From Natrinema saccharevitans (GTDB lineage: Archaea > Halobacteriota > Halobacteria > Halobacteriales > Natrialbaceae), in assembly GCF_001953745.1 (NCBI RefSeq), contig NZ_LWLN01000001.1, forward strand, positions 1,054,001-1,118,000: DNA of 64,000 nt, read 5' to 3'. Shown in pieces: positions 17,734-26,488 of this stretch; position 1 is the stretch's first letter; each line of letters starts with the position of its first letter. A program made the position numbers and the translations under genes. Below the pieces are notes generated by a model that was not told where the DNA came from, did not search any database, and was given only the letters and a program-made list of their open reading frames with translations.

Positions 17734-18813
17734 CTACGGGTCCCGCCGTGCCGGCGTTCGATCCGCACGACGGACGCGTTCCGCGTCGACCCCGCGGTCT
17801 GCACACGGGCGCTCGAGGTCCTCGTTCGCCGCGGCGTCGAGCCGGATCGCGGAACCGAGCGAGACGAGTCCGAGCATGGTCGTGACGAACGACGCGACCC
17901 CGGCGGTGAACCCGTCCGCGCCGCGGGTCGCTCGCGCGGCGGCCCCGACGAGCCCGATCAGCCCGCCGGCCAGGCCCAGCGAGCCGACGGCGTAGTGGAC
18001 GACGGCCGGGTTGAACGACCGGGCGACGTACTCGGTCTTCAGCCGCCAGCAGAAACTACGGAGCAACAGCAGGGAGACGAACCGGACGAACGGCACGTAG
18101 CGGATACTGCTCTCCTCGTCGCCGTAGACGGCGGTCATGGGGACGTCCGCGACCCGACGGTCGGCGACGTTGAGGTGGGTCAGTATGTGGTTGAGAAAGC
18201 CGTATCGGTCGGTGATCGCCTCGAGGTCGAGTTCTTCGATCGCCTCCCGCGAGATCGCGGTGTACCCGTTCTGCGGATCGCCGATCGACCAGTACCCCGA
18301 CGCGAACTTCGAGAGGCCGGTGAGCACGGCGTTGCCGAACAGGCGGAACGTCGACATCTCCGCGCGGTCCGCGGGGCTGCGCAGCCGGTTGCCCTTCGCG
18401 TAGTCGGCCTCGCCCGTGGCGACCGGGTCGACGATCCGATCGAGGATCGCGGGATCCATCTGGCCGTCGCCGTTCATCACGGCGACGACGTCCATCCCGT
18501 CCTCGGCGGCTCGCCGGTAGCCGGTCTTGACGGCCGCGCCGTAGCCGCGGTTCTCTTCGTGGCGGATCGGGACGACCCGCCGATCGTCGCCCCCGTCGGC
18601 CACGGCGACGGCCGGATCGGCACCCTCGCTCGCCGCCCGCTCGTTGAGCCGTTCGGCGACCCGCCGAATCACGCTCCAACTCTCATCCGGCGAGGCGTCG
18701 TCGACGGCGTAGATCCGATCGACGAACTCGGGGACGGTCTCGATGACACGCCCGACGAACGCCGCCTCGTCGTAGGCCGTGACGACGACGCCGATCCGCT
18801 TGCCCTTATACAT
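17734..18813 (-). CDS. Glycosyltransferase family 2 (dolichyl-phosphate sugar synthase-like)
   Basis: 359 residues from the ATG at 18813, which overlaps the stop of the dehydrogenase gene by 8 bp; the GT-A domain starts at once with GVVVTAYDEAAFVGRVI. VDDASPDESW, ENRGYGAAVKTG and VMNGDGQMDP (the D-x-D metal site) are the donor-binding motifs of the DPM1/AglJ-like GT2 group. Two or three hydrophobic helices (about 265-330) anchor the C-terminus in the membrane, so it probably transfers a nucleotide sugar to dolichyl phosphate. As the last gene of the five-gene operon, it is a good candidate to use the sugar made by the four genes before it (inference). Confidence 0.9.
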   Translation of the reverse strand: MYKGKRIGVVVTAYDEAAFVGRVIETVPEFVDRIYAVDDASPDESWSVIRRVAERLNERAASEGADPAVAVADGGDDRRVVPIRHEENRGYGAAVKTGYRRAAEDGMDVVAVMNGDGQMDPAILDRIVDPVATGEADYAKGNRLRSPADRAEMSTFRLFGNAVLTGLSKFASGYWSIGDPQNGYTAISREAIEELDLEAITDRYGFLNHILTHLNVADRRVADVPMTAVYGDEESSIRYVPFVRFVSLLLLRSFCWRLKTEYVARSFNPAVVHYAVGSLGLAGGLIGLVGAAARATRGADGFTAGVASFVTTMLGLVSLGSAIRLDAAANEDLERPCADRGVDAERVRRADRTPARRDP

Positions 18814-20293
18814 CGGTTCCCCCGTCGATCGTCGCCGGCGTCGTCCCGGCGTCGCCGCCGTCCGTTCCGTCGCCCTCACGATGCCGGCCTCGAGGCGGTC
18901 GCCCGTCGCCCGAGCCCGCGAGGTCGTACTCCCGATGGTGCGTCCCCGAGAGGTCGACCGCGTCCCGGCCGTCGACGACGACCATCGGCTCGAGGGCGTC
19001 CCACTCGATGCGATCGAACGCGGCGTGAGGCGTGACGACCACCGCGGCGTCGAACGCCTCGTCGCCCAACTCGTCGATGCCGACGGGACGCGCGCCGTAG
19101 TCGGTCGGATCGACGAGCGGGTCGACGCCGGCGACGTCGGCCCCGAACTCGGCCAGCGCGTCGATGACCCCCAGCGCGGGCGAGGCGCGGGTCTCCTCGA
19201 CGCCGGGCCGATAGGTGATTCCGAGGACGACGACCGCGGCGTCCGCGAGGGCGGTGTCGTCGCGGGCGAGTTCCCGCTCGAGGCGCTCGACGACGGCCGC
19301 GGGCATCCCGTCGTTGACCCGGCGGGCCGTCTCCGTCACGGCCATGGGCTCCTCGGTTCGCCCGAGCAGGAAGTGCGGGTAGTAGGGGATGCAGTGGCCG
19401 CCGACGCCCGGACCGGGGTCGTGGAGCTGGCACATCGGCAGGTCGTTGGCGACGTCGATCGCCTCGCGTGCCGAGATCTCGAGTTCGTCCGCGAGTCGGC
19501 CGAGTTCGTTGGCCAGCCCGATGTTGACGTCGCGGTAGATTCCCTCGAAGACCTTGACCGCCTCCGCGGTCGTCGCGTCCGAGACGGGGTGGACCGCGTT
19601 CTCCGAGAGTTCGTCGTAGACGACGGCCGCGGCCCGCGTACTCTCGGAGTCCACCCCGCCGACGACCTTGGGGTACTGGCCGCGGATGTCCCGCAGGGCG
19701 GTCCCCGAGGACGTCCGTTCCGGACAGAACGCCAGTCCGAACTCGTCGGGCGCGAGCCCGCTCTCGCTCGCGAGGTGGGGCCGGAGGACGTCGCGGCAGG
19801 TCCCCGGCGGCAGCGTCGACTCGGCGATCACGAGGTCGCCGGGAGCTAACCCGGCCGCGATGTCGTCGGCCACCGACTCGACGGTCGTCAGATCCGGCTC
19901 GTTCTCCGCGTCCAGCAGCGTCGGCACGATAATTACGTGGATCCGCGCCGCCGCGGCAGCCGTCGGGCCGTCGGTCGTCGCCTCGAGCCGACCTGCTGCC
20001 ACCTGCTTCGCGACCAGCTCGTCGAGTCCGGGTTCGCCGACGACGTGGCTCCCGCCGTCGGCGACGGTCTCGACCACGTCGGGATCGATATCGACACCGG
20101 TGACGTTGCCCGTGGTCTCGGCGTAGACCGCCGCCAGCGGCAGCCCCATCTTGCCGAGTCCGTAGACGGCGACCGGAATCTCGCCCGCCGCCAGGCGCTC
20201 GCGCTGGCGGTCCGGTAACAGGCGCGAGCCGTAGAGCCCCTCGACGGTCGTCCCGCCGCGCTCGCCGCGTTCGCCGCTCGAGTCCGCGTCCAT
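18806..20293 (-). CDS. UDP-sugar 6-dehydrogenase (WbpA/WecC type)
   Basis: 495 residues from the ATG at 20293, which overlaps the previous stop (TGATG). The Rossmann motif AVYGLGKMGLPLA starts near residue 42. CPERTSSGTALRDIRGQYPKV is the central-domain signature, and GPGVGGHCIPYYPHF carries the catalytic cysteine near residue 300. The C-terminal UDP-binding domain has VVVLGITYRPGVEETR. This architecture matches enzymes that oxidise the C6 hydroxyl of UDP-GlcNAc or UDP-ManNAc to the uronic acid using 2 NAD+. The placement with WbpB/E/D-like genes favours UDP-GlcNAc as substrate. The N-terminal 38 residues are a low-complexity extension. Confidence 0.9.
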   Translation of the reverse strand: MDADSSGERGERGGTTVEGLYGSRLLPDRQRERLAAGEIPVAVYGLGKMGLPLAAVYAETTGNVTGVDIDPDVVETVADGGSHVVGEPGLDELVAKQVAAGRLEATTDGPTAAAAARIHVIIVPTLLDAENEPDLTTVESVADDIAAGLAPGDLVIAESTLPPGTCRDVLRPHLASESGLAPDEFGLAFCPERTSSGTALRDIRGQYPKVVGGVDSESTRAAAVVYDELSENAVHPVSDATTAEAVKVFEGIYRDVNIGLANELGRLADELEISAREAIDVANDLPMCQLHDPGPGVGGHCIPYYPHFLLGRTEEPMAVTETARRVNDGMPAAVVERLERELARDDTALADAAVVVLGITYRPGVEETRASPALGVIDALAEFGADVAGVDPLVDPTDYGARPVGIDELGDEAFDAAVVVTPHAAFDRIEWDALEPMVVVDGRDAVDLSGTHHREYDLAGSGDGRPPRGRHREGDGTDGGDAGTTPATIDGGTDV

Positions 20294-21318
20294 CAGGCTT
20301 CCACCTCCCGGTCTCGAAGCCGTCCCTCGTCGGGCTCGTCGGACGGCCCCGTGGCGAGCCGGTCGATCAACTGGACCGTCTCGAGGGCCGCGATCCCGTC
20401 GTCGGCGGTGACTTCCGGCGCCGAGCCGGTCCGGACGGCCTCGAGGAACGACTCGAGTTCGTACCGGAGCGGCTCGCCGTTGTCGACGTGGGGTCGTTCG
20501 ACGACGCTCTCGTGGCGGTAGCGGGGCTGGCCGTCGTCGGCGAGGTACTCGGGGTAGGAGTCGCGGTGGATCAACACCGACTGCTCGAGGTAGTCGACCT
20601 CGACGAGACACTCGCGGGCGGTGACGGTCAGTTTCCGCACTTTCTTCTGGGTGACGCGGCTCGCGGTCACGGTGGCGACGGCGTCGCCGTACTCGATCGT
20701 CGCAGTGGCGTACCGACCGTTCTCGACCCCCATCGCGGCGACCGATCGGGGCCGCTCACCCAGCAGCGCGCCGACGATGTCGACGTCGTGGACCATCAGA
20801 TCGAAGACGACGTTGTCCGTCGCCGTCCGATCGATCGGCGGGCCGAGCCGTTCGGCCTCGACACTGATCACGTCCAGGTCGTCGATCAGGTCCCCGATCG
20901 TCCGCACGGCCGGGTTGAACCGCTCGATGTGGCCCACCTGGAGGACCCGCCCGGCCTCCCGGGCCTGCTCGGCGAGCCGCTGGCCCTGCTCGACGGTCTC
21001 GGCGATCGGCTTCTCGACGAGGACGTCGACCCCCGCCTCGAGACACGTCGAGACCGTCTCGTAATGCGCGCGGGTCGGCACCGCAACCGTCACGGCGTCA
21101 CAGCGTTCGCAAAGCGTCTCGAGGTCGACCGCCTCCGTTCCGTACTCGGCAGCGACGCGGCGGGCGACCTCGTCGTCGTGATCGGCGACGCCGGCGAGTT
21201 CGACGCCCGGGAGTTCGCCGTAGACACGCGCGTGGTTCTCGCCCATGGATCCGACGCCGACGACACCGGCGCGGAGCTGTTCTTCGGTCGTCGCGTTCGC
21301 TCGATCGTGGGAATTCAT
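20293..21318 (-). CDS. Gfo/Idh/MocA-family oxidoreductase (WbpB-like)
   Basis: 341 residues. The Rossmann motif GVVGVGSMGENHA and the active-site VEKPIAET are clear; the C-terminal domain has the MVHDVDIVGALLG segment. In the WbpA-B-E-D order, WbpB uses NAD+ to oxidise the C3 hydroxyl of UDP-GlcNAcA to the 3-keto sugar that WbpE aminates. The gene overlaps the aminotransferase before it (ATGA) and the dehydrogenase after it (TGATG). The frame is open far upstream, but that stretch belongs to the aminotransferase. Specificity is inferred from neighbours. Confidence 0.9.
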   Translation of the reverse strand: MNSHDRANATTEEQLRAGVVGVGSMGENHARVYGELPGVELAGVADHDDEVARRVAAEYGTEAVDLETLCERCDAVTVAVPTRAHYETVSTCLEAGVDVLVEKPIAETVEQGQRLAEQAREAGRVLQVGHIERFNPAVRTIGDLIDDLDVISVEAERLGPPIDRTATDNVVFDLMVHDVDIVGALLGERPRSVAAMGVENGRYATATIEYGDAVATVTASRVTQKKVRKLTVTARECLVEVDYLEQSVLIHRDSYPEYLADDGQPRYRHESVVERPHVDNGEPLRYELESFLEAVRTGSAPEVTADDGIAALETVQLIDRLATGPSDEPDEGRLRDREVEA

Positions 21319-22508
21319 TGGGTCGTGAAGTGATCGCGGACTGCTTCGACGACGAGCCGCCTGTCGCGTTCCGAGAGGGTCGGATGGACTGGCAGGGACA
21401 GCACCTCGTCGGCCGCCCGCTCGGCCGCCGGGAACGTCGCCGCGGCCGAACTCACCGTCTCGTAGGCCGGCTGCCGGTGGATCGGCGTCTCGTAGTAGAT
21501 CCCCGTCCCGACGTCGCGTTCCTCGAGGGTCGCCGCGAGGGCGTCCCGATCGTCGGTCCGGATCGTGTACTGGTGGTAGACGTGCCGGTGGCCGGCCGGC
21601 TCCGTCGGCGTCTCGACCGGGAGGTCGGCCAGCGCCTCGTCGTAGACCGCGGCGGTCTCGCGACGCGTCCGATTGAGTTCGGCGAGCCGATCGAGCTGGA
21701 CGCGGCCGATCGCCGCCTCGAGGCTGGTCATCCGGTAGTTGTGGCCCAGTTCGACGTGGTCGTAGCCGCCGGTTCCGTCGTCGGCTCGCCCGTGGTTGAC
21801 GTAGCTGGCGGCCCGTTCGGCGACGTCGTCGCGGTCGGTGACGATCATCCCGCCCTCGGCGGTGGTCATGTTCTTCGTGGGGTAGAACGAGAAGCAGGCG
21901 GCGTCGCCGAAACCGCCGACGCGGGTGCCGTCGACGGCCGCACCGTGGGCCTGACAGGCGTCCTCGAGGACGAACAGGTCGTGGTCGTCGGCGATCGCAC
22001 ACAGGGCCGGCACGTCGGCGGGCAGCCCGTAGAGGTGGACCGGCAGGAGGCCGGCGACGTCGTCGCGCTCGCGGAGAACGCGCCGGACGTCGGCAGGGTC
22101 CAGCGTGTACGTCTCGGGGTCGATATCGGCGAAGACCGGCGTACCGCCGGCCAGTCGGATCGCGTTCGCGCTCGCGACGAAGGAAAACGGCGAGGTTATC
22201 ACCGCATCGCCGTCTTCCAGGCCGATCGCCTCGAGGGCGGCGTGCAGCGCGGTCGTGCCGTTCGAGGTCGCGACTCCGGCGTCAGTTCCGCAGTAGGCGG
22301 CGAACTCCTCCTCGAAGGCCCTGACTTCCGGCCCGTCGGCGAGCCGGCCGTCATCGAGGTGCGACTCGACCCGCTCGACGGCCGCCTCGCTCAGTTCCGG
22401 ATCGGCGATCGGGACGGGGTCGGCGTCGGCCTCGACCGTCGCCTCGCCCGACCCGGCCGTTTCCTCGATATCGGCGTCGAGCTCGGCGTTCGTTTCGGTA
22501 TCGGTCAT
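21315..22508 (-). CDS. DegT/DnrJ/EryC1 PLP-dependent sugar aminotransferase (WbpE-like)
   Basis: 397 residues; the start at 22508 overlaps the acetyltransferase stop by ATGA. After a 35-residue acidic leader, the fold-type I aminotransferase begins. Visible motifs are [11 protein letters not shown] (PLP phosphate site), [22 protein letters not shown] with the Asp that pairs with the PLP ring nitrogen, and [13 protein letters not shown] with the Schiff-base lysine. The C-terminal part YHQYTIR and IYYETPIH is typical of the family. It should transfer an amino group from glutamate to a keto sugar, here probably the 3-keto UDP-GlcNAcA formed by the neighbouring oxidoreductase. Confidence 0.93.
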   Translation of the reverse strand: MTDTETNAELDADIEETAGSGEATVEADADPVPIADPELSEAAVERVESHLDDGRLADGPEVRAFEEEFAAYCGTDAGVATSNGTTALHAALEAIGLEDGDAVITSPFSFVASANAIRLAGGTPVFADIDPETYTLDPADVRRVLRERDDVAGLLPVHLYGLPADVPALCAIADDHDLFVLEDACQAHGAAVDGTRVGGFGDAACFSFYPTKNMTTAEGGMIVTDRDDVAERAASYVNHGRADDGTGGYDHVELGHNYRMTSLEAAIGRVQLDRLAELNRTRRETAAVYDEALADLPVETPTEPAGHRHVYHQYTIRTDDRDALAATLEERDVGTGIYYETPIHRQPAYETVSSAAATFPAAERAADEVLSLPVHPTLSERDRRLVVEAVRDHFTTQ

Positions 22509-23095
22509 GCGAGCCGGTTCTCCCCCTCGAGCGGATCCGGTAGCGGTCGCATCGTCGCCGGCGATCCGACGGCCAGTCGCCCGGCCGGCACGTCCTCGGT
22601 GACGACGGCTCCGGCCGCAACGAAGGCGTTCTCGCCGATCGTCACGCCGGGCAGGACGGTCGCGTTCGCGCCGACCGACGCGCCGTCCTCGATCGTCGGC
22701 CCCTCGAGTCCGTCGTCGGTCCGGACCGGGTACTCGTCGTTCGTGAGGACGGCACCCGGCCCGACGAACACGTTGGAGCCGATCGTCGTCTCGGTCGGGA
22801 CGTAGACGTTCGTCTGGAGGCTGACGTGGGAGCCGATCGTCGTCTCGCCGTCGATGACCGTCTTGGTCCCGACGAGGACGTCGTCGCCGATGGTCGTCCC
22901 TTCGCGGACCAGGACGTCGTGGCCCGTCGCGAACCCGTCGCCGATCCGGACGTCGCCGTAGACGATCGAGCCGGCCCTGATCGTCGCGCCGTCGCCGAGC
23001 CGGGTCGGCTCGTCGAACTCGCCGTAGCCGACCGTCGCGTCGTCGTCGATCGTACAGCCGTCGCCGCGGACGACCTCGCGTACCGTCTCGCTCAT
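22505..23095 (-). CDS. Left-handed beta-helix N-acetyltransferase (WbpD-like)
   Basis: 196 residues made almost entirely of hexapeptide repeats: [69 protein letters not shown] and further copies, followed by the NDEYPVR loop and a final coil with [11 protein letters not shown]. This is the WbpD/WlbB type of trimeric acetyltransferase that N-acetylates the 3-amino group of UDP-GlcNAc3NA. It is the first gene of the overlapping operon running down to the GT2 at 17734. The upstream 450 bp carries the probable promoter. Confidence 0.92.
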   Translation of the reverse strand: MSETVREVVRGDGCTIDDDATVGYGEFDEPTRLGDGATIRAGSIVYGDVRIGDGFATGHDVLVREGTTIGDDVLVGTKTVIDGETTIGSHVSLQTNVYVPTETTIGSNVFVGPGAVLTNDEYPVRTDDGLEGPTIEDGASVGANATVLPGVTIGENAFVAAGAVVTEDVPAGRLAVGSPATMRPLPDPLEGENRLA

Positions 23096-23548
23096 CGTCC
23101 ACCTCGCGTTCGGCCGGGCGCGATCCGGCGCTCGCCCGGGCGAGCGCGGTCACGCGCGGTCCGCGTTCGCACCGCCGTTCGTCGTCGATCGTGTAGTCGT
23201 TCCATAGTGAATCGATACCCGCGTGGGCAGTCGTGCTGACACACCCGGTAACGAGGCTTTGTTATCCCCGACCTGAGCGGCCCGTAGCCGCGAACTACAG
23301 CGTCGCTGGCGGCCGCTTCCAGCGCTCGTCGGGGCTCCCCGTCGTGACCGTGATCGAGGGCTCGGACGCCGACGAATCGACGAAACGTCGGTATCAGCGT
23401 CTGTCACGGACGCTAACTGGTACAATTCGATTTCGGACGGGTAGCCCGGCGATAGTAAAGTGTCAATCGCTGTCACTCGAGTCCGTGAGCTATCCGAATA
23501 CACCCGTCGGATCGGAACGGGACCCACTGGGACACAACGAGGGCACAC
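23096..23548. other. Divergent intergenic region, 453 bp
   Basis: No gene is supported here. It separates the start of the WbpD-like operon (minus) from the DUF7344 gene (plus). Base composition falls towards the right half (around 23400-23470), where promoters for the DUF7344 gene would be expected. A 107-codon plus-strand frame and a much longer minus-strand frame cross it, but neither resembles a protein family. Confidence 0.5.
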
Positions 23549-24085
23549 ATGTCTGAAAGCGACCTCACGCAGGCCGAACTGTTCGACGTCTTCAGCAACG
23601 CGCGCAGACGACACGCGGTCCAGTATCTCAAACGCACCGGCGGCACCTGTGATCTCGCACCGCTCGTCGAACAGGTCGCCGCCTGGGAGAACGACACCGA
23701 CCCCGACGACGTCACCCGGACCCAGCGACGCCGGGTCTACATCTCGCTGTACCAGACCCACCTCCCCATGCTCGAGGACCACGGCATCGTCGACTGGGAC
23801 CCCGACGGCCACCGGATCGAACTGCTGCCGAGCGAGGAGCGGTTCGATCCGTATCTGGATCGCCACCTCGAGGACCAGCGGCCGTGGCAGTACCTCTACG
23901 GGGGCGTGACGGTCGTCGGCGTAATCGCCGTCGTCCCGTCGATACTCGCCGTCGGTCCGTTGACGACGGCCGCCGCGCCGCTCGTGGCGTTGGGTCTCTG
24001 TCTCGTCGTTCTCGGGCTCGCGGCGGTTCAGCACGTGTCTCGTCGGTCCGATCTTCGCCGTTCGATCGGGCTCGCGGGCCGGTAG
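23549..24085 (+). CDS. DUF7344 winged-helix protein with C-terminal membrane helices
   Basis: 178 residues. Residues about 8-95 form the haloarchaeal DUF7344 winged-helix domain (FDVFSNARRRHAVQYL, TQRRRVYISLYQTHLPML, GIVDWDPDG), a likely DNA-binding regulator. Two hydrophobic helices follow (about 113-133 and 137-160, with AVGPLTTAAAPLVALG) and a short basic tail, so the regulator is probably membrane-tethered with the wing in the cytoplasm. A second copy of the same architecture lies at 27591. The target is unknown; its position beside the glycan operon could indicate control of that operon. Confidence 0.87.
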   Translation: MSESDLTQAELFDVFSNARRRHAVQYLKRTGGTCDLAPLVEQVAAWENDTDPDDVTRTQRRRVYISLYQTHLPMLEDHGIVDWDPDGHRIELLPSEERFDPYLDRHLEDQRPWQYLYGGVTVVGVIAVVPSILAVGPLTTAAAPLVALGLCLVVLGLAAVQHVSRRSDLRRSIGLAGR

Positions 24086-24411
24086 TTCGGCCGTCGTGTC
24101 TCCGGTCACCAGTTCGGACGCGATCGCTCCTCGACGGAGTAACTCGTCTCGGCTCCCGTCGCCACTGACACGATTCGACCACTGATCCGACGTCGTCGTG
24201 CGATCGGGTGGACAACGACTCGCAGTGGGTGCGATATCGCTCGGTGAGTCGTCCGTGCGAACGGTTTCTCCCGGTCGTAAGTAGTGGCGTCCCACCCGCG
24301 TCTTCTCGACCACGATCTCACGCGCCGTGACGGGGGCCCGAACGGGCTCGAGCGAGAGCCGAGTTACGGAGAATCGAGAACGAAGCCCCGTCCTTTAGGG
24401 CGGGGAGGATG
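24086..24411. other. Intergenic region, 326 bp, carrying an IS1341/TnpB-type end relic
   Basis: The first 200 bp have no gene. From about 24325 to 24412 the sequence resembles the extreme right end of haloarchaeal IS1341-type (TnpB-only IS200/IS605 group) elements: a fragment that would read RRDGGPNGLEREPS in one frame, like a degenerate TnpB tail, then the GAAGCCCCG...CGGGGAGG hairpin. No tnpB, tnpA or left end is present. The relic abuts the stop codon of the DUF1616 gene. Confidence 0.5.
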
Positions 24412-24412
24412 T
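24382..24412 (+). mobile_element. Solo right end of an IS1341/IS605-type element, with hairpin
   Basis: An 8-bp stem at 24386-24393 and 24398-24405 (one G-T/G-U pair) encloses a TTTA loop, followed by GAGGATGTCA. This hairpin with a CCCCG stem and TTTA/TTCA loop is the typical terminus of haloarchaeal TnpB elements and of their guide (omega) RNAs. The absence of any transposase gene makes it a remnant or a minimal end. The minus-strand gene DUF1616 stops at 24412, so the hairpin could now serve as its terminator. Confidence 0.55.
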
Positions 24413-25401
24413 CAACCGTCGGTGACCGTCACCCAGAAGTGCGTACTCTCGGCCGCGTTTTCGTTCGTCGGGGTCGACGGCGGCTCGTCCTCGTAGAGCA
24501 ACACGCTGATCCGAACCGTCTCGCCGGGATCGGCCGTCGGCGTGACCGATCGCTCGCCGTTTTCCGTCTCCCCCGCCGGGACGGTCGTCTCGGTCCGCTC
24601 CAGTTGCGTCCGCTCGACGACCGCGCCGTCCTCGAGGACCTGCTGCTGGACGACGGTCGTGTACGCCCGTTCCTCGCCCTCTCCGTTCTCGATCTCGACG
24701 ACGGTCGGGATCGCCTCGCCCGCCTCGACCTCCTCGGGGAGCGCGCCGGCGACGACCTCGCCGTCCTCGTTCTCGCTGTACAGCGCGAGTTCGGTGAACC
24801 CGCCGCCCGAGACGGGAACGAGGACGCCGACGAGCAACGCGCCGACGGCCGTTCCGATCGCCACGACCAACACCACCGTCGACACCGTCGCCGCCCCTCG
24901 CCCGTTCCGCCGGAGCCGCTCGAGGCCGGCCAGCGGCGAGACGGTAAACCGCTGTGACGCCGGCGTTCGGAGCCGCCGGACCACGCCGAGCTGGGCCAGA
25001 CAGACGGCGAGGCCGGCCAGCCCCGCCGACACGGAGGCCGTCGTCAGTCCCCACGACGTGATCGGCAACACCAGCACGACCAGCGGTGCGATCGTCAGCG
25101 ACAGGACGAACGCCAGCCCGATCCGTTCCACGGCATCGATTCCGCGGGGGCGGGCGTCGGCGGCCGTCGCCGCCGTCTCACGGTCCTCGCGTTTGGCGGC
25201 CGGGAACAGCACCGCTCCCAGCCCGTAGCCCGGCAGAAACAGGGCGAGCGGCAGCGTCGCCAGCAGTCGAAGGACTTCGTTCCCGCTCTCGCCCGTCACG
25301 AGCAGGTACGCGACGACCGCGCCGACCGAGACGGCGGCGAGATCGAACGGGTAGCGGCGAACGATCCCGAACCGCGTCCAGGTACTCGTTCGATGACTCA
25401 T
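24412..25401 (-). CDS. DUF1616 membrane protein
   Basis: 329 residues from the ATG at 25401; the in-frame ATG at 25509 would add 36 polar residues ahead of the first helix and is less likely. Two N-terminal helices (about 18-60, including LLATLPLALFLPGYG) match DUF1616, two more lie near 88-125, and another at about 180-205 precedes an extracellular domain of about 120 residues with a CARDB-like, beta-rich pattern (EAGEAIPTVVEIENGEG, ETVRISVLLYED). DUF1616 proteins occur in archaeal surface and glycan clusters, but have no assigned biochemical role. The gene lies between the IS relic and a PadR gene. Confidence 0.85.
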   Translation of the reverse strand: MSHRTSTWTRFGIVRRYPFDLAAVSVGAVVAYLLVTGESGNEVLRLLATLPLALFLPGYGLGAVLFPAAKREDRETAATAADARPRGIDAVERIGLAFVLSLTIAPLVVLVLPITSWGLTTASVSAGLAGLAVCLAQLGVVRRLRTPASQRFTVSPLAGLERLRRNGRGAATVSTVVLVVAIGTAVGALLVGVLVPVSGGGFTELALYSENEDGEVVAGALPEEVEAGEAIPTVVEIENGEGEERAYTTVVQQQVLEDGAVVERTQLERTETTVPAGETENGERSVTPTADPGETVRISVLLYEDEPPSTPTNENAAESTHFWVTVTDG

Positions 25402-25657
25402 CGGTCCACCGCCGTCGACGCGTTCGGTCTCCGTTCGGACGATCCGAATGCCATTCTCCTCCGATCGGTATACACTGCCGTTCTTCGTTATGGCCGTCTT
25501 ATCGAACAAAACGTGTGTCGTACAACGCGCTCGAGGCCGCTACTGGCCACACTCGAGCGATCGACCTGTCGATGTACAGTCGGTGTCTGACACACGGCGA
25601 TCGGCAATCGCGAACGACGGGCGACGACCGCGGGCCGACGATCGGGCTGGCGGCCGT

Positions 25658-25933
25658 TCAGAAATCGACGTACTGCGATTCCCACTCCCGACGCTCTTGG
25701 ATCTGCTCTCGACCGGCATCGGTGATCGCGTAGTAGTTCGTTCGCCTGTCGAGTTGCCCCTTCTCGACTAACTCCTTGTTGACGAGCGTGTCCAGGTTCG
25801 GATACAGCCGCCCGTGATTGATCTCCGAACTGTAGTACTTCTCGACTTCGTCCTTGACGGTCTGGCCCGACGGACGGTCGGCACCTGCGATCACGTACAG
25901 CAGGTCGCGCTGGAAGCCGGTCAGATCGTGCAT
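25658..25933 (-). CDS. PadR-family transcriptional regulator
   Basis: 91 residues, the short form of the family. The winged helix includes LTGFQRDLLYVIAG, QTVKDEVEKYY, INHGRLYPNLDTLVNKELV (recognition helix) and RRTNYYAITDAGREQIQ (wing and following helix), all strongly PadR-like. No C-terminal dimer helix beyond the wing is present. A perfect 7-bp inverted repeat separated by 5 bp (25962-25980) is centred 38 bp upstream of its start and is a good candidate for the regulator's own operator. Its target may be itself or the DUF1616 gene downstream on the same strand. Confidence 0.93.
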   Translation of the reverse strand: MHDLTGFQRDLLYVIAGADRPSGQTVKDEVEKYYSSEINHGRLYPNLDTLVNKELVEKGQLDRRTNYYAITDAGREQIQERREWESQYVDF

Positions 25934-25961
25934 TGCTCAATCACACTGACCGTTCCAGTGA

Positions 25962-25980
25962 ACGGATATTTGTTATCCGT
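25962..25980. promoter_or_regulatory. Candidate PadR operator, 19-bp palindrome
   Basis: ACGGATA at 25962-25968 and TATCCGT at 25974-25980 are exact reverse complements around a 5-bp TTTGT spacer. The palindrome lies 29-47 bp upstream of the padR ATG, where TATA box and start site of a short-leader haloarchaeal gene are expected. Autoregulation by binding here is inferred. Confidence 0.5.
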
Positions 25981-26134
25981 ATCATACAGTCATCGATCCC
26001 CGATTTTACGCCGTATTACTGGCAGAAACGACGTCCGATCCAGACTGTCACTCGTTTCCGATGGGTCGAACGCTCGAGCCCTCGCACCCACGCCCGCTCG
26101 AGTCTGACCTGTCGGTCTCGAACGCGTCACGTCG

Positions 26135-26488
26135 TCACTCTCGGTCCGACAGGTCCGGCTCGTTCGGCTCCGACACCGCGACCTCGATCCCGTCGGCGTC
26201 GATCCGAACCCGAAGGCTATCCACGGTCGCCTCGTAGGCGGTCGTGTGCGAGCCGTCGTCCTCGAACCGCACACACTCCGCGATGAGGTCGCTCTCGAGG
26301 AGGTTGTTGATCCGGCGATAGACGGTCGCCGACGAGCTGTCGGTCCGCTCGGTCAGTTCCTTGGCCGTCTTCGGTCCCTCGCTGGTCGCGACGAGGATCG
26401 TCCGGGCGCAGTCGTCCCCGAGGACGTCCAGCTGTGTCGCGGAGTTGGTCGTCGATTCCGATCGCGTGTCACTCGCGTGCGTTGACAT
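26135..26488 (-). CDS. Winged-helix (ArsR/TrmB-like) transcriptional regulator
   Basis: 117 residues from the ATG at 26488; an in-frame ATG 12 bp upstream is also possible. The helix-turn-helix is clear: DDCARTILVATSEG, KTAKELTERTDSSSATVYRRINNLLESDLI, then a wing with VRFEDDGSHTTAYEAT. This is the common haloarchaeal helix-turn-helix group that precedes genes for halocyanins, sensors and membrane proteins. The C-terminal 30 residues are acidic. There is no gene immediately downstream on this strand before padR, so its target is not apparent. A TATA element on this strand at 26629-26639 lies about 145 bp upstream. Confidence 0.87.
   Translation of the reverse strand: MSTHASDTRSESTTNSATQLDVLGDDCARTILVATSEGPKTAKELTERTDSSSATVYRRINNLLESDLIAECVRFEDDGSHTTAYEATVDSLRVRIDADGIEVAVSEPNEPDLSDRE

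Noticed and set aside
21319-22002. Upstream extension of the WbpB-like frame
   Set aside because: Overlaps the aminotransferase and is arginine-rich; the Rossmann motif begins 17 residues after the ATG at 21318.
23150-24313. 387-codon minus-strand frame
   Set aside because: It is antisense to the DUF7344 gene and has no recognisable domain.
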